64,000 bases of DNA from Melastoma dodecandrum (Eukaryota > Streptophyta > Magnoliopsida > Myrtales > Melastomataceae). The DNA is taken from positions 4,712,001 to 4,776,000 of the forward strand of contig JARUPY010000397.1 in the NCBI GenBank assembly GCA_029817715.1. The letters run 5' to 3'. The notes below the pieces were generated by a model, which worked only from the letters and a program-made list of their open reading frames with translations, was not told where the DNA came from and made no database searches. Both the position numbers and the translations under genes were made by a program. Below are positions 1 to 10,344 of the stretch, piece by piece (within the stretch, counting starts at the first letter, position 1; the number at the start of each line of letters is the position of its first letter).

Positions 1-620
1 CAAAGGCGTGGGCGGTCGGGTGGAAACCTCGAGCCAAAGATTCGATATTTGCCTTTGTTATCACCAAGGAAGACTTCACGAAAGGGAGTATTTTAATACT
101 TCATATGCGGAATAAGTTACATTGACACACTTGTTTTCCCGCCCTTTGGCGAGTGTAGGTACATGAACACCCTGCATTACGAGCAAAGGCGTGGGCGGTC
201 GGCTGGAAAATTTCGAACCAATCCTTCGGAATTGCCTTTGTTGTCACCAAGGATTAGCATACCAAAAGGGAGTATCATCTACACTGCCCTCTAACAAAAT
301 TTCTCATCATCCTCCAGATGAAATCATACCTTCATTTCCCCAGTCGGAGCCATGCCTCTAATTCCCCAAGTTGAAGTCGGTTACATGAACTCATAATATC
401 CGATCATATTCCTCCCCAGTGGCAGTCGAGATGGACATTCCCACCTCCTCTCCCAGCAGACACTTGACTTTATTTCCCCAAGCGAGAGTCGAAATACATG
501 AGCTAACTTCGTCTACGTCCGTTGTCAACTGTGTAGGTACATGATCATCCACACAGTATGGAACAAACTCCTAGGCAACGGCGAGGGTGGTCGGATGGAA
601 GCCGTTTTCGAGCCTAACCT
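1..620 (+). repeat. Tandem repeats, unit about 183 bp
   Basis: The string GGCGTGGGCGGTCGG begins near 5 and again near 188, giving a unit of about 183 bp. Both copies continue with the same TGGAAA..CGA..C and TTGCCTTTGTT.TCACCAAGGA sequence. A weaker third copy (GGCGAGGGTGGTCGGATGG) starts near 580. Clusters like this are typical of the non-coding 3' interval of large gypsy elements. Confidence 0.7.
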
Positions 621-2006
621 CGAAGAAGCTATGGGGGGACAAGAGTACATGCACCTTCCCACATAACTTAAACATGCTCGAACTTCGCAGAGGTTTGTTT
701 ACCCAAAGGTATGCATTTCTTAAACATTTGCGTGGTCATGCGCATCGTCAAAATTTTCACATAAAGAGAACGCTTCTGTGCAAGAATTGAAGAAGGCAAA
801 CCCTTTTCCCAAACACTTACCCGAAAAAAGGATGAGCGTAAACACGAGAGAGTTCACACACAAGCCTCCTGACGAATAAAGAATCCTTTGACAAAAGATG
901 CATAGACTGGGATGAGATCGAGCATTTATTCTCTATCCCAAACACATACATTGACCATCGCTAACCCTTTCTAGCCAAAGTCGAAGTTTCGGTACACACT
1001 ACTCCCACTGAGCTAAGGATCGCCTCACATCGAGGTTAACGGAGATCCTGTAGTCAGAAACCAGAAGCAAAGGACCGTAGATGCGACACTTCCTCAAGGT
1101 TTGAGCGAAGAGGTACCATCAACGAGCAAGCTTGTCAGTTGAGTTGTACCATGGGATGATTCAGGAGTCAAAAACATCTCCAAAAAGATCAATCGAAAAG
1201 AAGATGGGGCAAATTCTCATGAACTAGCTAGAAATATAATTCTCTAAGGAGTTCAAAGCCTCTCCAACAAAGCGAAGGAGAAGAAAGAAAATAGGGCAAA
1301 TCCCTACATATAAATAGAGAAAAAGCAAAATCAGTGCAAAAGCCAAAGTCTTTAAAAGCGGAGCGCGAAAAGTGAAAGAGCAAAACTATAGCACTAGGGC
1401 CTACATGAGAGGTCGCAAGAGCAAAAGTGTTATTTATCCGACAAAATCAAGAAAGAATGTTCCCCGGGATGGATCACCAAAGTTCATCAAAGATCAACAT
1501 CAATCCCTAACGAAGCAACTCAACTGAGAGCAGTTTGCAAATGGAGAATTCGCTTGAACGGTGAAACCTCTATGCTCCAACAACTTCTGATGAGGTCCTT
1601 AGACTCATTCTTCCAAGCAATGAATTCGAAGCCTCACCGACAAGGCCATGTGCCGAAACTAGATTTCGACCCAAATGAAGACTCCTTCAACCGGTACATG
1701 AGCATCCAAGTCTAAGGAATTCTGAAACCCAACCGAGACGTTATTCAGAAGCCAGAGTGAGCAATGAGAGGAACCAAAGGCCCTTCTCCGATTTCGCTCA
1801 GAAGCAACCCTAACAAATTTCATTGAAATAAAACATGACATGCATAAATGTCGTAATCATACATGTTTGATTACCTCCGTACATCACGGGAATGCATTGT
1901 TACTGACATTCTCTTGATCGTATCCCAAGGTACCGATCTGACCACCTAGCTCACAATTTGGGGAATCTATGACATCCTTGCGAGAAAATCTTCTCAGACT
2001 CTCTCG

Positions 2007-2021
2007 CAAGGAGGAGCAAAC
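2007..2021 (+). other. Polypurine tract before the LTR
   Basis: A purine-rich run (GCAAGGAGGAGCAAAC) lies immediately upstream of the LTR start at 2022. This is the expected place and composition for the plus-strand priming site of an LTR retrotransposon. Confidence 0.5.
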
Positions 2022-5000
2022 TGTAGATCCCCCAAATCATGTTAGAATCAGTCATTGTTTAGTTCGGGCCTGTATGAAGCTTACCCCAAAATGTAAGGAT
2101 TAATTCATAATTCATCCAAGTCGGACTAATTTGAAGAAATGTGATAAGTTTACACATTCAATCCATGATCTTACAAAAGTAAGATAAAACAAAAAATAAT
2201 GAAAGAGGAAAGACGTCTGAATTGCCCAAAGGTAGCAGAGACTCTGCAGCAGACGAAGGGTAAAATCTGATGCAGGACAAGTCCGTGATGCACGAAGCAG
2301 CTTCGCTCGGCGACGAATTGCCAGCCTGCTACAACACAAATAAGGAGACCCTGCAATCTAACTAAAAATGGGCAAAGCAACCATATACCCACCATACCTT
2401 AACGAGACGCCTCTGTCTTTCCCCCTTTTATTTTTCTCCTCCTTTGGACGACACCCCGGGAACTCTTCCTGACCACCAGTAATAGCCACCTTCTTCCCCC
2501 TTAAACCTGTAACAGTACAGGCAATGATGGTCTCACCTCTCCGGGCGCAAGTGCCGCAGTCGGTAAAGACAAGGGAGCCAAAAGAAAGAGGAGAAAGGGG
2601 GAAGCCATCTATAAAGGAAGCGCAGAAGGGAGAAAGAAGGATACGCAACCTTCCTCCCTCTCCTGCCGAAGAGTTTTCAAGGAGGCTTACCTCTTGTGCG
2701 CCTGCTCGGCTCTTCCCCCTCCTACCTTCAGCCGATTTCCGTCTAAGGTAAGCCAGGATCATTGTCGAAGGAAACCCCCTTTGAGCGATCAGCCTGGGAG
2801 AGATGACTGACGGCGAGTGAAGCAGCGTGCCCTCGGCTGCAGCAGGCTTCAGCTACGTTTGGATACAGCGACGATGACCCTCGACCGCAACCGCCCTTCT
2901 CGCCCCCTTCTGGATCACCCAAAGAGTCCCCACTTCTCTGCCTATGGCAGAGATTCGTGTTTGAGCTCCTCGTGCGTTAGCACCGCGAGGAGCTCTCGTT
3001 TTGTTTTGATCTGCTCCTTCTCGTGCGCAGGCATACACTACGAAGATGGCAGCCTTCTATCCTCGCTGCAACCGTGAACTAGCAACCGCAACCGTCAACG
3101 AACCCACCCGGCGACCAGACCCGCCGGAGCCACCCCACCGATCAGCCCAGGTGCAGGACGACCCTTTCCCCGGTGTCACTTCCCCGCTGTCCCCGGATCC
3201 AGCCAACCCATGTAGTGGTGAAGAGGGCCTCTTGACCGCAGCCAGCGCTCGCCCATGCCCAGCTCGTGAAGGGACGAAGCCCTCTCCTCCCCGGCTCCGA
3301 GCTCCAGCATTTGCTCTTCCCCAAACCCAAATCTGTGACGCCGACCTTCCCCCTGACCGGATCTGGGACCACGGAGACCCCACGTGGCGCGGCTCCCCCC
3401 CGCAAGAGACGCTGGCTCTTCCCTTCCATATGGCGGAGTCTCCCACCTCTTCACACGCCTTCCCACGCTTCCTCGCCCGGCCTCGAGATAGATCCGCGAA
3501 CCCCCAGCCGTTTAGGCGGTGCCCCAGCTCCGGCCGCCTGGTGTCCGTCCTGCCCCCCCCCCCTCGGGTCTAGTCGGAGGACACCTCCACATGGGTGCCC
3601 CATTTGAGGGCAGACGACTCTTCCCCACGAAAGGTAAGTCTTCTGCCTCCCTTTTTTCCATTTTTTATTATTTTAATAATAATAATAAAAAAATAATAAA
3701 ATAAATAAATAAATAAATAAACATGATTCCAAGGGAGCGAGACCATCGTGCGCTTATATTTTTATTTAATTTCCATTAATGTTCTATTTCTCTTAAGTTA
3801 CGTCATTAATGCTTGTTTTCTTGTCTTTCATGAAAACACGGTTGAATTCTGGTGTATATTCTCAAGCATTCTCGAAGTCAATACACATGTGTATGATCTT
3901 GGGAGACTGACATCGACGGATTACAAAATCTCCCATTTAATTCAGTCGCTTTGAATAGTAAGTCATGTCTTACTTTTCAGTACGATTAAATACATGTCGA
4001 TTTAATCGTTACTCATTCAGGCTTTGTATATCTCTTCTCCTTTGTTTTGCATGTTAAAACAACGAGAAAATATGGTCTTTCAACATAGTGAAGGATCAAC
4101 ATCAACGGGCCACACAACGCCCGGTGAGTAATCATTTTTACTCAACAGTTAATTCCAAAATTATCCCATGTATTTTGGAATTTTCTGACTATCGTCTTCT
4201 ATGTGGTGTTTTAATTTTGCATGAAAAATCAACCGAGCTTCATGGAATTTCGACAAAGCGATATTTCAAAGATAGAAAGCTTGAAGGCGCGTATAACAAA
4301 CCGCGCGGGTTGGATCTACCGCGGCCTAAGAAAACGTTGGTTCAGAGAGAAGCGGCACCAACCGTCATCTCATGTACATAAGGGAAGTGCGGGCTTCCCG
4401 TCTCTTCTTTATTTCCACATGTAACGGATCGTGAGCCCAAGTGCATAGGCTCACGATCACCGCCCTTTCCCGCTCTCTTTGATCTCGATAATTGGTTGTG
4501 GTTGTTCGCATGCTTTGGGCCCGTAGGTTTATCGTCGCATGCTGTTTGCTAAATACACATGAGTTTGAGCCCAAAAGGCTCGAATCGGGTCCAACGCCGG
4601 TAAAACAGTGATATGAGTCCAGAGTCATACCCGGATCGGGTCCAACGCCCGTTAATCAAAAGCCAAACTCTTTTGGAGCAAACGCCACCTCTTCTCATAT
4701 TTAGAGTGTAAAGACTAGTAAGTAGAAATCCCCGAACCAGCTGTTTTTCCGACTTAACAGTTTTAAAATAAAAAGTCGGTGGCGACTCCGTAATAGATTA
4801 CCTAGGTTAAACAACAACACATTTTACAAACGGATCCATTTTAGATGGGTGACGGCAACACGAGCCGCTCCTTGAATCCTCCCCGCATTTCTCAAGCGAG
4901 GTCTCACGCAGCCTTTCGCCCATCGCCTTCAAGGACTGGAGACGGTCGGCGAAACGCCCCGCAGATCCGTTCGGGAACCAAGAGAGGATTCAACCCGATG

Positions 5001-5122
5001 CCCTTCCGCAGCGTCCGACGCTCGAGTCGCGACGCCGACCGGATTGGGCCTTGGGGAGCGGGCCCGGATCCTCGTGTCGCTGGAGCCGTAGAGCGCGTGC
5101 TAGGCCGGAGGGCGCGCGTACA
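2022..5122 (+). mobile_element. Large 3.1 kb LTR (copy A)
   Basis: The LTR starts TGTAGATCCCC and ends GCGCGCGTACA, so it has the canonical TG...CA ends. Its last 1.2 kb or so matches, in opposite orientation, the LTR at 25280-30068. Shared landmarks are CAACGGGC..CACAA.GCCC near 4110, AAAGTCGGTGGCGACTCC near 4773, and the GGTGACGGCAACACGAGCCGCTCCTTGA block near 4850. The first part (2022-3700) differs from copy B, so the two are related subfamilies with different U3 regions. A GC-rich block at 2760-3600 is open in several frames, but its translations are low-complexity Pro/Arg/Ser and I do not call a gene there. Confidence 0.75.
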
Positions 5123-5485
5123 TGCTTCAAGCGAACCCATTAGCTCATACACAGAAATTTCTCCCAGATTCTTCGTTTCCTCAGTCACAAGCAACAACGT
5201 TCGAGAAGAAATCTTTCACCAGTTCGGACTCATTCATGGCCAAGTTGTCAAAATCCTTCCACAAACCTTGAAGCTTGATGGAAATCACTTTCTCCGAGCC
5301 TTGAAATTCTTTCTTTAGCACGCGCCATGCTTCTTTCGCCTTCTTGAGACCATAAAGCCTCGGATAAATCGTCTTGCTTACAGATTATTGCAAGATCCGC
5401 AACGCCATCGCATTCTTCATCACGTTTTCTTTTGCCTTCTTTTCTTGTTCTCCAGCACCTTCTTCCTCACTTGACAAGTCGGCGT
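5123..5485 (-). pseudogene. Fragment of a Ty1/copia gag gene
   Basis: On the minus strand from about 5470 to 5150 the translation contains KAKEAWRVLKKEFQGSEKV followed by a stretch like KLQGLWKDFDNLAMNE. This is the Gag pattern of plant copia elements (UBN2 / gag-polypeptide family). A stop interrupts it just after LRILQ and another ends it near 5185. It is a scrap of about 110 residues of a Gag normally several hundred residues long. It is wedged between LTR copy A and an inverted LTR tip, and no polymerase accompanies it. Confidence 0.75.
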
Positions 5486-5801
5486 TGTACGCGCGCCCTC
5501 CGGCCTAGCACGCGCGCTGCGGTGCGGACGACACGACGATTCGAGCCCGCTCCCCCAAGGCCCAATCCGGTCGGCGTCGCGACTTGAACGTCGGGCACTG
5601 TAGAAGGGAATTGGGTTGGGCCTTCCTTTGGTTCTCGAATGGGCCTGCGGGACATTTCGCCGACCGTCCTCAGTTTCCTAAAGGTGACAGGCGAAATACT
5701 ACGTGTGGCCTCATTTGGAAATTTTTAGGAAAGCTCAGGGAGCGGCTCGCGTCGCCCTTACCCATCCTAAATGGCTTCGTAAAAACTGTTGTTTAACCTA
5801 G
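5486..5801 (-). mobile_element. Inverted terminal fragment of the copy-A-type LTR
   Basis: Starting TGTACGCGCGCCCTCCGG at 5486, this 316 bp piece is the reverse complement of the last part of the LTR ending at 5122. The similarity runs through the GTTTAACCTAGGT string near 5790. It is truncated at its far end. Confidence 0.75.
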
Positions 5802-5897
5802 GTATAAGCAGTTGAAATTCATGCTGTCATCAACCTTCTTGATCTCGAACCTATTGCCCAACATGGATCTCAATTCTCAACAATCACGATGTGATAT
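5802..5897 (-). pseudogene. Possible start of a second, minus-strand copia gag
   Basis: Read on the minus strand, an ATG near 5857 opens MLGNRFEIKKVDDSMNF, which resembles the RFEI.KFDG start of many plant copia Gag proteins. It lies just downstream of a degenerate primer-binding site and an LTR-like segment that are now displaced to 15243-15681 by the Sirevirus insertion. The frame is lost after about 20 codons at the junction with the LTR fragment. The similarity is short, so the call is tentative. Confidence 0.4.
5893..5897 (+). repeat. Target-site duplication GATAT (left)
   Basis: GATAT directly precedes the copia element start (TGTTAGCC at 5898) and is repeated at 15243-15247 directly after its CA end. 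It is the expected 5 bp length for a copia integrase. Confidence 0.9.
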
Positions 5898-8641
5898 TGT
5901 TAGCCATGGTTTTGATGATGAGCTTGAGAAGCTAGTCGCTGTAACACTTCGCTTATTCTTAGTGATGAGTTTGAGAAATGTGTTGTGAGCTTGAGAAGCT
6001 AGTCGCTGTAACACTTCGCTTATTCTTAGTGATGAGTTTGAGAAATGTGTTGTGAGCTTGAGAAGCTAGTCGCTGTAACACTTCACTTATTCTTAGTGAT
6101 AAGTTTGAGAAATGTGTTGCTGAACCACAGCGAGTAACAGTTGCAGATTGCTGCGTTACAGTAAGCTGTTACTGTGACATTACGCATAAACATTGAAAAT
6201 ATGGAAACATATTTTTCAATGTTTATATTTTACATTGGACTATTCGTCTGAGCGTCCAATTTAATTTGGCTTAATGGTCTCATTATATATATTTAGGCAA
6301 CTAAATATCGTGCGATTAGCTTTCTAAGTTTATTTTTGGAAACAAAATATTTCTCTGACATCCTTCGGCAATGTTACGCTGTAGTAAGAGAAAGTATCAA
6401 ATCAAATATCTGGTGAAGGAAGTTACCGTTGGGGACTTTCCTTCTGTGGCACAGCGAACCGTTAAGCAGAGTGTTGCTGAGCCTGAGTTGTATGTGACTA
6501 CACTGCAGCAAGTTGATACTGCTTCGCTACGCCTTTTGGAAACTTGGAAATATTATTTCCTTTTGAAATATATTTCGGATTATTTCGAAATAAATTTCTT
6601 GAAATACAATGGATTTTTCAAATCCTTTCATTAGGCAACACAATAGCAAAATGTTGCCCTCCCAATTAAAGTTTTGGAATCGTCCTAATGTACCTGGACA
6701 CCTTCTACGAGGTCTTTCCATAATTAGACAAGGCATTCGGATATTATTCTGACATATGCGTAAGAAATGCATTGCTGAACAATCTGAGAAGTATGTTCCT
6801 ACGCTTTATAAATATCTTGCTGTATTACGGCGAAGCGGTTCTGCGTTACTGCGCTGATGAAGGAATAATTATTATTCCAAATTTGCTTATTGCAATATAA
6901 TCATATTTAATGATTAAATATGTTACCTGATTCTAATAACCACGTGTTATTACCAGACAATAACGTTTGAGAAAGATTTTGACAAGGAAATTCTATTTCC
7001 TATTCTATCTCAATCAATATTAAGGAATTTAGTTATTCCATATTTACGTGACTAATGATTTCAATAATCACTACGTAATCTGATGAAGTTTAGATCATAT
7101 TATACGTATGGGGAATATCATTAATGATTTCCTTCCCACTTTGTCATTGTGACCATTGAGCATCCTGTTGCTGATCCACGATTACATCTTCCTGTATTCT
7201 GATTTTAGGAAACAAATTATTCGTTTTTGGAAAACCGATTATTTGTTTCGTTCCTTTTTATACCAGATGACCCTCACATAATCTCTGGACGCTTTCAAAC
7301 GTTTTCTAAGTGGGCTGAGTGGCTGAGTGGTCTAAGTGGTCGACGGAGAGCGGAAGGTGCTAAGTGTCTCCTGGTTCTTATTGCTCGCAAACTACGTGCG
7401 GGGGTGTCAAGGGGCTGAGTTCAGATTCCTTGATCGTCGTGAGAGGGACTAGGTGTCCTCGGTGCATTCAACGAGCAGCCGGCGAATCGTCTGAGTGAAG
7501 CTAAGTGAATACCTATGCTGATTGCAGTAACCGGTTGCTGACCCATCTGCAAGAAGCCGTTCTTGTCGTGTCTTTTCGCAAGGAAGTCTCGAGCCTACGG
7601 AGTTTGAGCAGTTAGACACACACTTGCGGTTGCGTGCCCGAAGTCTCGTGCCTGCAGGGTAGAGCAGGAGTTGGGAACGCCGCCGGAGTGGAAAGAGGTC
7701 CTCCCGAGCATAGGGGTGCTGTGCAGAAGTCTTGAACGCCTGATACAGAGGGTTAGTAAAGCAGGTTGCGTGGAAGCCAACGGATCGGAAAATTCCACCC
7801 TAGGCACTGGGTGTGCAGAGCAGTGAGTCACGGCTGTGGTAACCGTGCACGTCCGAACTGAGTGTAGGACGGATGCCTTCTAAGTGGTCTTTGTGGTACT
7901 CTTTGTGATCTTTGTGGTTCTTCTCTTCCTGATCTTTGTGGTGATCTATTTGATCAACTTTGTGGTTGTCTCTCTTGCGCTTATAGACAGGATCATCCTG
8001 AGAAGGGACGAAATCTTTGTGGAAATCCTCTTCTGAGCAAACAAGTGCCAAAGCATTCCTTCGTTGTGAAGCAGAAACGGGCTGCTCTCTGAGAAGCCAT
8101 TCTTCACTGTAAGGAATTATCCGTGAGGATTTACATACTAACACAACGTTGTCTCTCTGCTTTGATAGTCAGGTTTATATCAAGCGACAACGAGCTGTGT
8201 GCGAATCCTTTGAGCAATCAACTGCTGAGCGTGAGCATCATTCTGCTGGACACGAGAAGACGTCCATTGTGTGAGGAGCTGACCGTTGCCAGGAGTGATC
8301 ATCTATTGTACAGGATTCTAAATCTCACTTTGTGAGAAAAACATACGCCTAGGGCAAGGGCTCTTTGCACCCATTATTTTCACATAGTGGAATCACCTCT
8401 ACGGTGGAAAGTGGACGTAGGTCGATTAAGGCCGAACCACTATAAACTACTGTGTCCCTTACGATTGCATAAACATTCGTACGAGAATCCAACGATCAAG
8501 TCATAACAGTTACAGCAAAGCAGTTCTCATTCTGAGAAACGTTCTGCTGTGATACAGTACGCTTCTGCTGACACTGTGAAAGGACGAAAAAGTTATAAAC
8601 ACTAATTCACCCCCCTCTTAGTGTTCCTGAACGATCTAGCA
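5898..8641 (+). repeat. 5' LTR of the Sirevirus element
   Basis: This LTR of about 2.74 kb spans TGTTAGCC to CTAGCA, just before the primer-binding site. Relative to the 3' LTR it contains two extra blocks, about 6345-7205 and about 7735-8605. It also has one more copy of a 68 bp tandem repeat near its start. A degenerate CTTTGTGGT repeat occupies about 7880-8025. Confidence 0.85.
5921..6122 (+). repeat. Three tandem copies of a 68 bp unit in the 5' LTR
   Basis: The unit begins GAGCTTGAGAAGCTAGTCGC and ends GAGAAATGTGTTG. It occurs three times here and only twice in the 3' LTR (about 14312-14445), so copy number changed after or during insertion. Confidence 0.85.
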
Positions 8642-8642
8642 A

Positions 8643-8654
8643 TTAGTATCAGAG
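8643..8654 (+). other. Primer-binding site, initiator Met-tRNA type
   Basis: TTAGTATCAGAGC lies one base after the LTR end. It differs at about one position from the usual TGGTATCAGAGC complement of plant initiator Met-tRNA. Confidence 0.75.
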
Positions 8655-8775
8655 CAGGTTTGCTGGAAAGCTTTCTGTGTGATTGCTAGTACAGAACTCT
8701 GTTGCTGAACCAAAACAGCTTGTTGCTGAAAGTCTTACATTAAGCACAGTAAGGTGCTGCTGAGTACTGAACAGA

Positions 8776-10087
8776 ATGTCAATGCTCTTGACTGATGGTC
8801 ATTCGACCGAACGTCCACCGCTCTTTGCAGGACAACACTTCTCATATTGGAAAATGGGAATGGAGTTGTTTATTGGAGCAAAAGAAGCCGATTGCTGGCA
8901 TATTATTATAGAAGGAGATCTAATAGTTCTTCCACCTAATCCGAACGACATTCGGCATGAAAATGAAAGAAAGAGAACTATTTCTCTCAATACTAAAGCA
9001 AGGCACTATTTAGTGTGCGCTCTTGTTGGAAACGAATTCAATCGCGTCTCTACTTGTAAGACGGCGAAAGAAATGTGGGATAGACTTGCTTTGATCTATG
9101 ATGGAACAGAACAAGTCAAGGAATCCAAAGTGAATGCATTAGTAACTCAATACGAAGCATTCAAAATGAAAAAAGGATGAGTCAATTAATCAAATGTTTG
9201 ATAGACTCACCGAAATCACTAATGCCATGGAATCTCTTGGCAAAACAATTTCTAATTCTGAGTTGGTCAGAAAGATACTTCGCTCTTTGCCTAAAACTTG
9301 GGAAGCCAAGAAAACGGCAATCGAAGAAGCAAAGGATTTAACGAGCTTAAGTCTTCAACAGCTACTTGGTTCTCTTGTCGCTTATGAGAATAAGAACAAG
9401 TTCACTGAAGAAAAGAAATCCAATGTTGTTGCATTTAAAGGCAATGTCGAAATGTCCAATGAATCTGAGGATGAATCTTCATCTGATTCTGAGGATGAAG
9501 TCTCCTTGATGGCAAGGAAATTCAAAAGGTATCTTCGCAAAAATCGCTTTAAGGGAAAGCGAGATATTAAAAAGAAGAATATTAAACCACACCAAAGTAA
9601 AGGTGGTGTATGCTATGAGTGCAACAAACCTGGTCATATGCGACCAGATTGCCCACTTTTGAATGAGAAGGGCAAATCTTCAAAATACAAGAAAAATGCC
9701 ATGATGGCATCTTGGAGTGATAGTAATGAGGAATCAGATCAGGATGACGAAACAGCAAACATCTGCTATATGGCGCAAACTGATGCTGAAACTGAGAAGG
9801 TAAACGCTTTCTCACCTTCTGATCTATCTGCTGAAGATATTGAGAATCTTTTCTCTGAAATCTATGATAAAATTGAGTCTTTATCCGCAAACAATAAAGC
9901 CCTTAAGAAGGAGAATAAATTCTTGAGTGCTGAGAACGCTTCTCTTAAGGAAGAGTTATCAGCAAAGGCTAAGAAAGCGATAAAGAAGGTTTATGAATCC
10001 AAATCAAAGATTGAGGAACTGCAGCAGCAACTTGATGCTGCAAACAGCAAAACGGATTTATGTATGCATAAGATGCATGATTCTTAA
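8776..10087 (+). pseudogene. Sirevirus gag, frameshifted
   Basis: Gag is the structural capsid and nucleic-acid-binding protein of the element. Translation starts at 8776 and breaks at a TGA at 9178-9180 within an A-rich run. The reading continues in another frame from about 9180 to 10087, which fits a one-base indel. A CX2CX4HX4C zinc knuckle is encoded at 9611-9652. A long Glu/Lys/Leu-rich coiled-coil segment follows (about 9830-10060). Downstream of the stop at 10085 a second, partly decayed zinc-knuckle-like motif (CYYCRKPDHF) appears before the protease. Confidence 0.85.
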
Positions 10088-10344
10088 AATGAGAAACATT
10101 CACCTCATGGGAAATATGTTCCTCCTCATGTTAGGAATGGCGAGTCTTATTATATTATTCAAAGGTTACCTAGGCTTTGCTACTACTGTAGAAAGCCAGA
10201 TCATTTCATTAAAAATTATCATGTGCGGCGAAATGATATGCGTGGCATTACTTCTAAATTTGATTGTTCTATTGTCAAATGGAAGGAACGACTCACTTAA
10301 GTTCTTTCTCTATTTTAGGGATGCTTCAAGTCCATCGCTAAGGA

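Larger units (their letters stand above)
1..2021 (+). mobile_element. 3' internal region of a large LTR retrotransposon, truncated by window edge
   Basis: This stretch has no convincing reading frame. It ends in a purine-rich tract directly before an LTR that starts TGTAGATCCCC, so it is read as the non-coding interval between pol and the 3' LTR of a large element. Such long 3' non-coding regions with tandem repeats are known from gypsy elements of the Tat/Ogre group. That assignment is inferred from layout and from an LTR motif (GGTGGCGACTCC near 4780), because no polymerase domain lies in the window. Confidence 0.5.
4805..5801. repeat. Imperfect inverted repeat of LTR ends around the gag scrap
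   Basis: The arms are about 4805-5122 and 5486-5801, with a 363 bp spacer. They match by eye over most of their length, with scattered mismatches and small gaps, including CGACGCCGACCGGATTGGGC in both. A transcript through the region could fold into a long hairpin. Confidence 0.65.

Noticed and set aside
3046..3607. Long GC-rich open frames on both strands inside LTR copy A
   Set aside because: They are open in several frames at once because of base composition. The translations are low-complexity, no domain is recognisable, and there is no counterpart in LTR copy B.
7800..8144. Minus-strand frame with repeated His-Lys-Asp
   Set aside because: It is produced by a degenerate CTTTGTGGT simple repeat in the Sirevirus 5' LTR and is not conserved in the 3' LTR.
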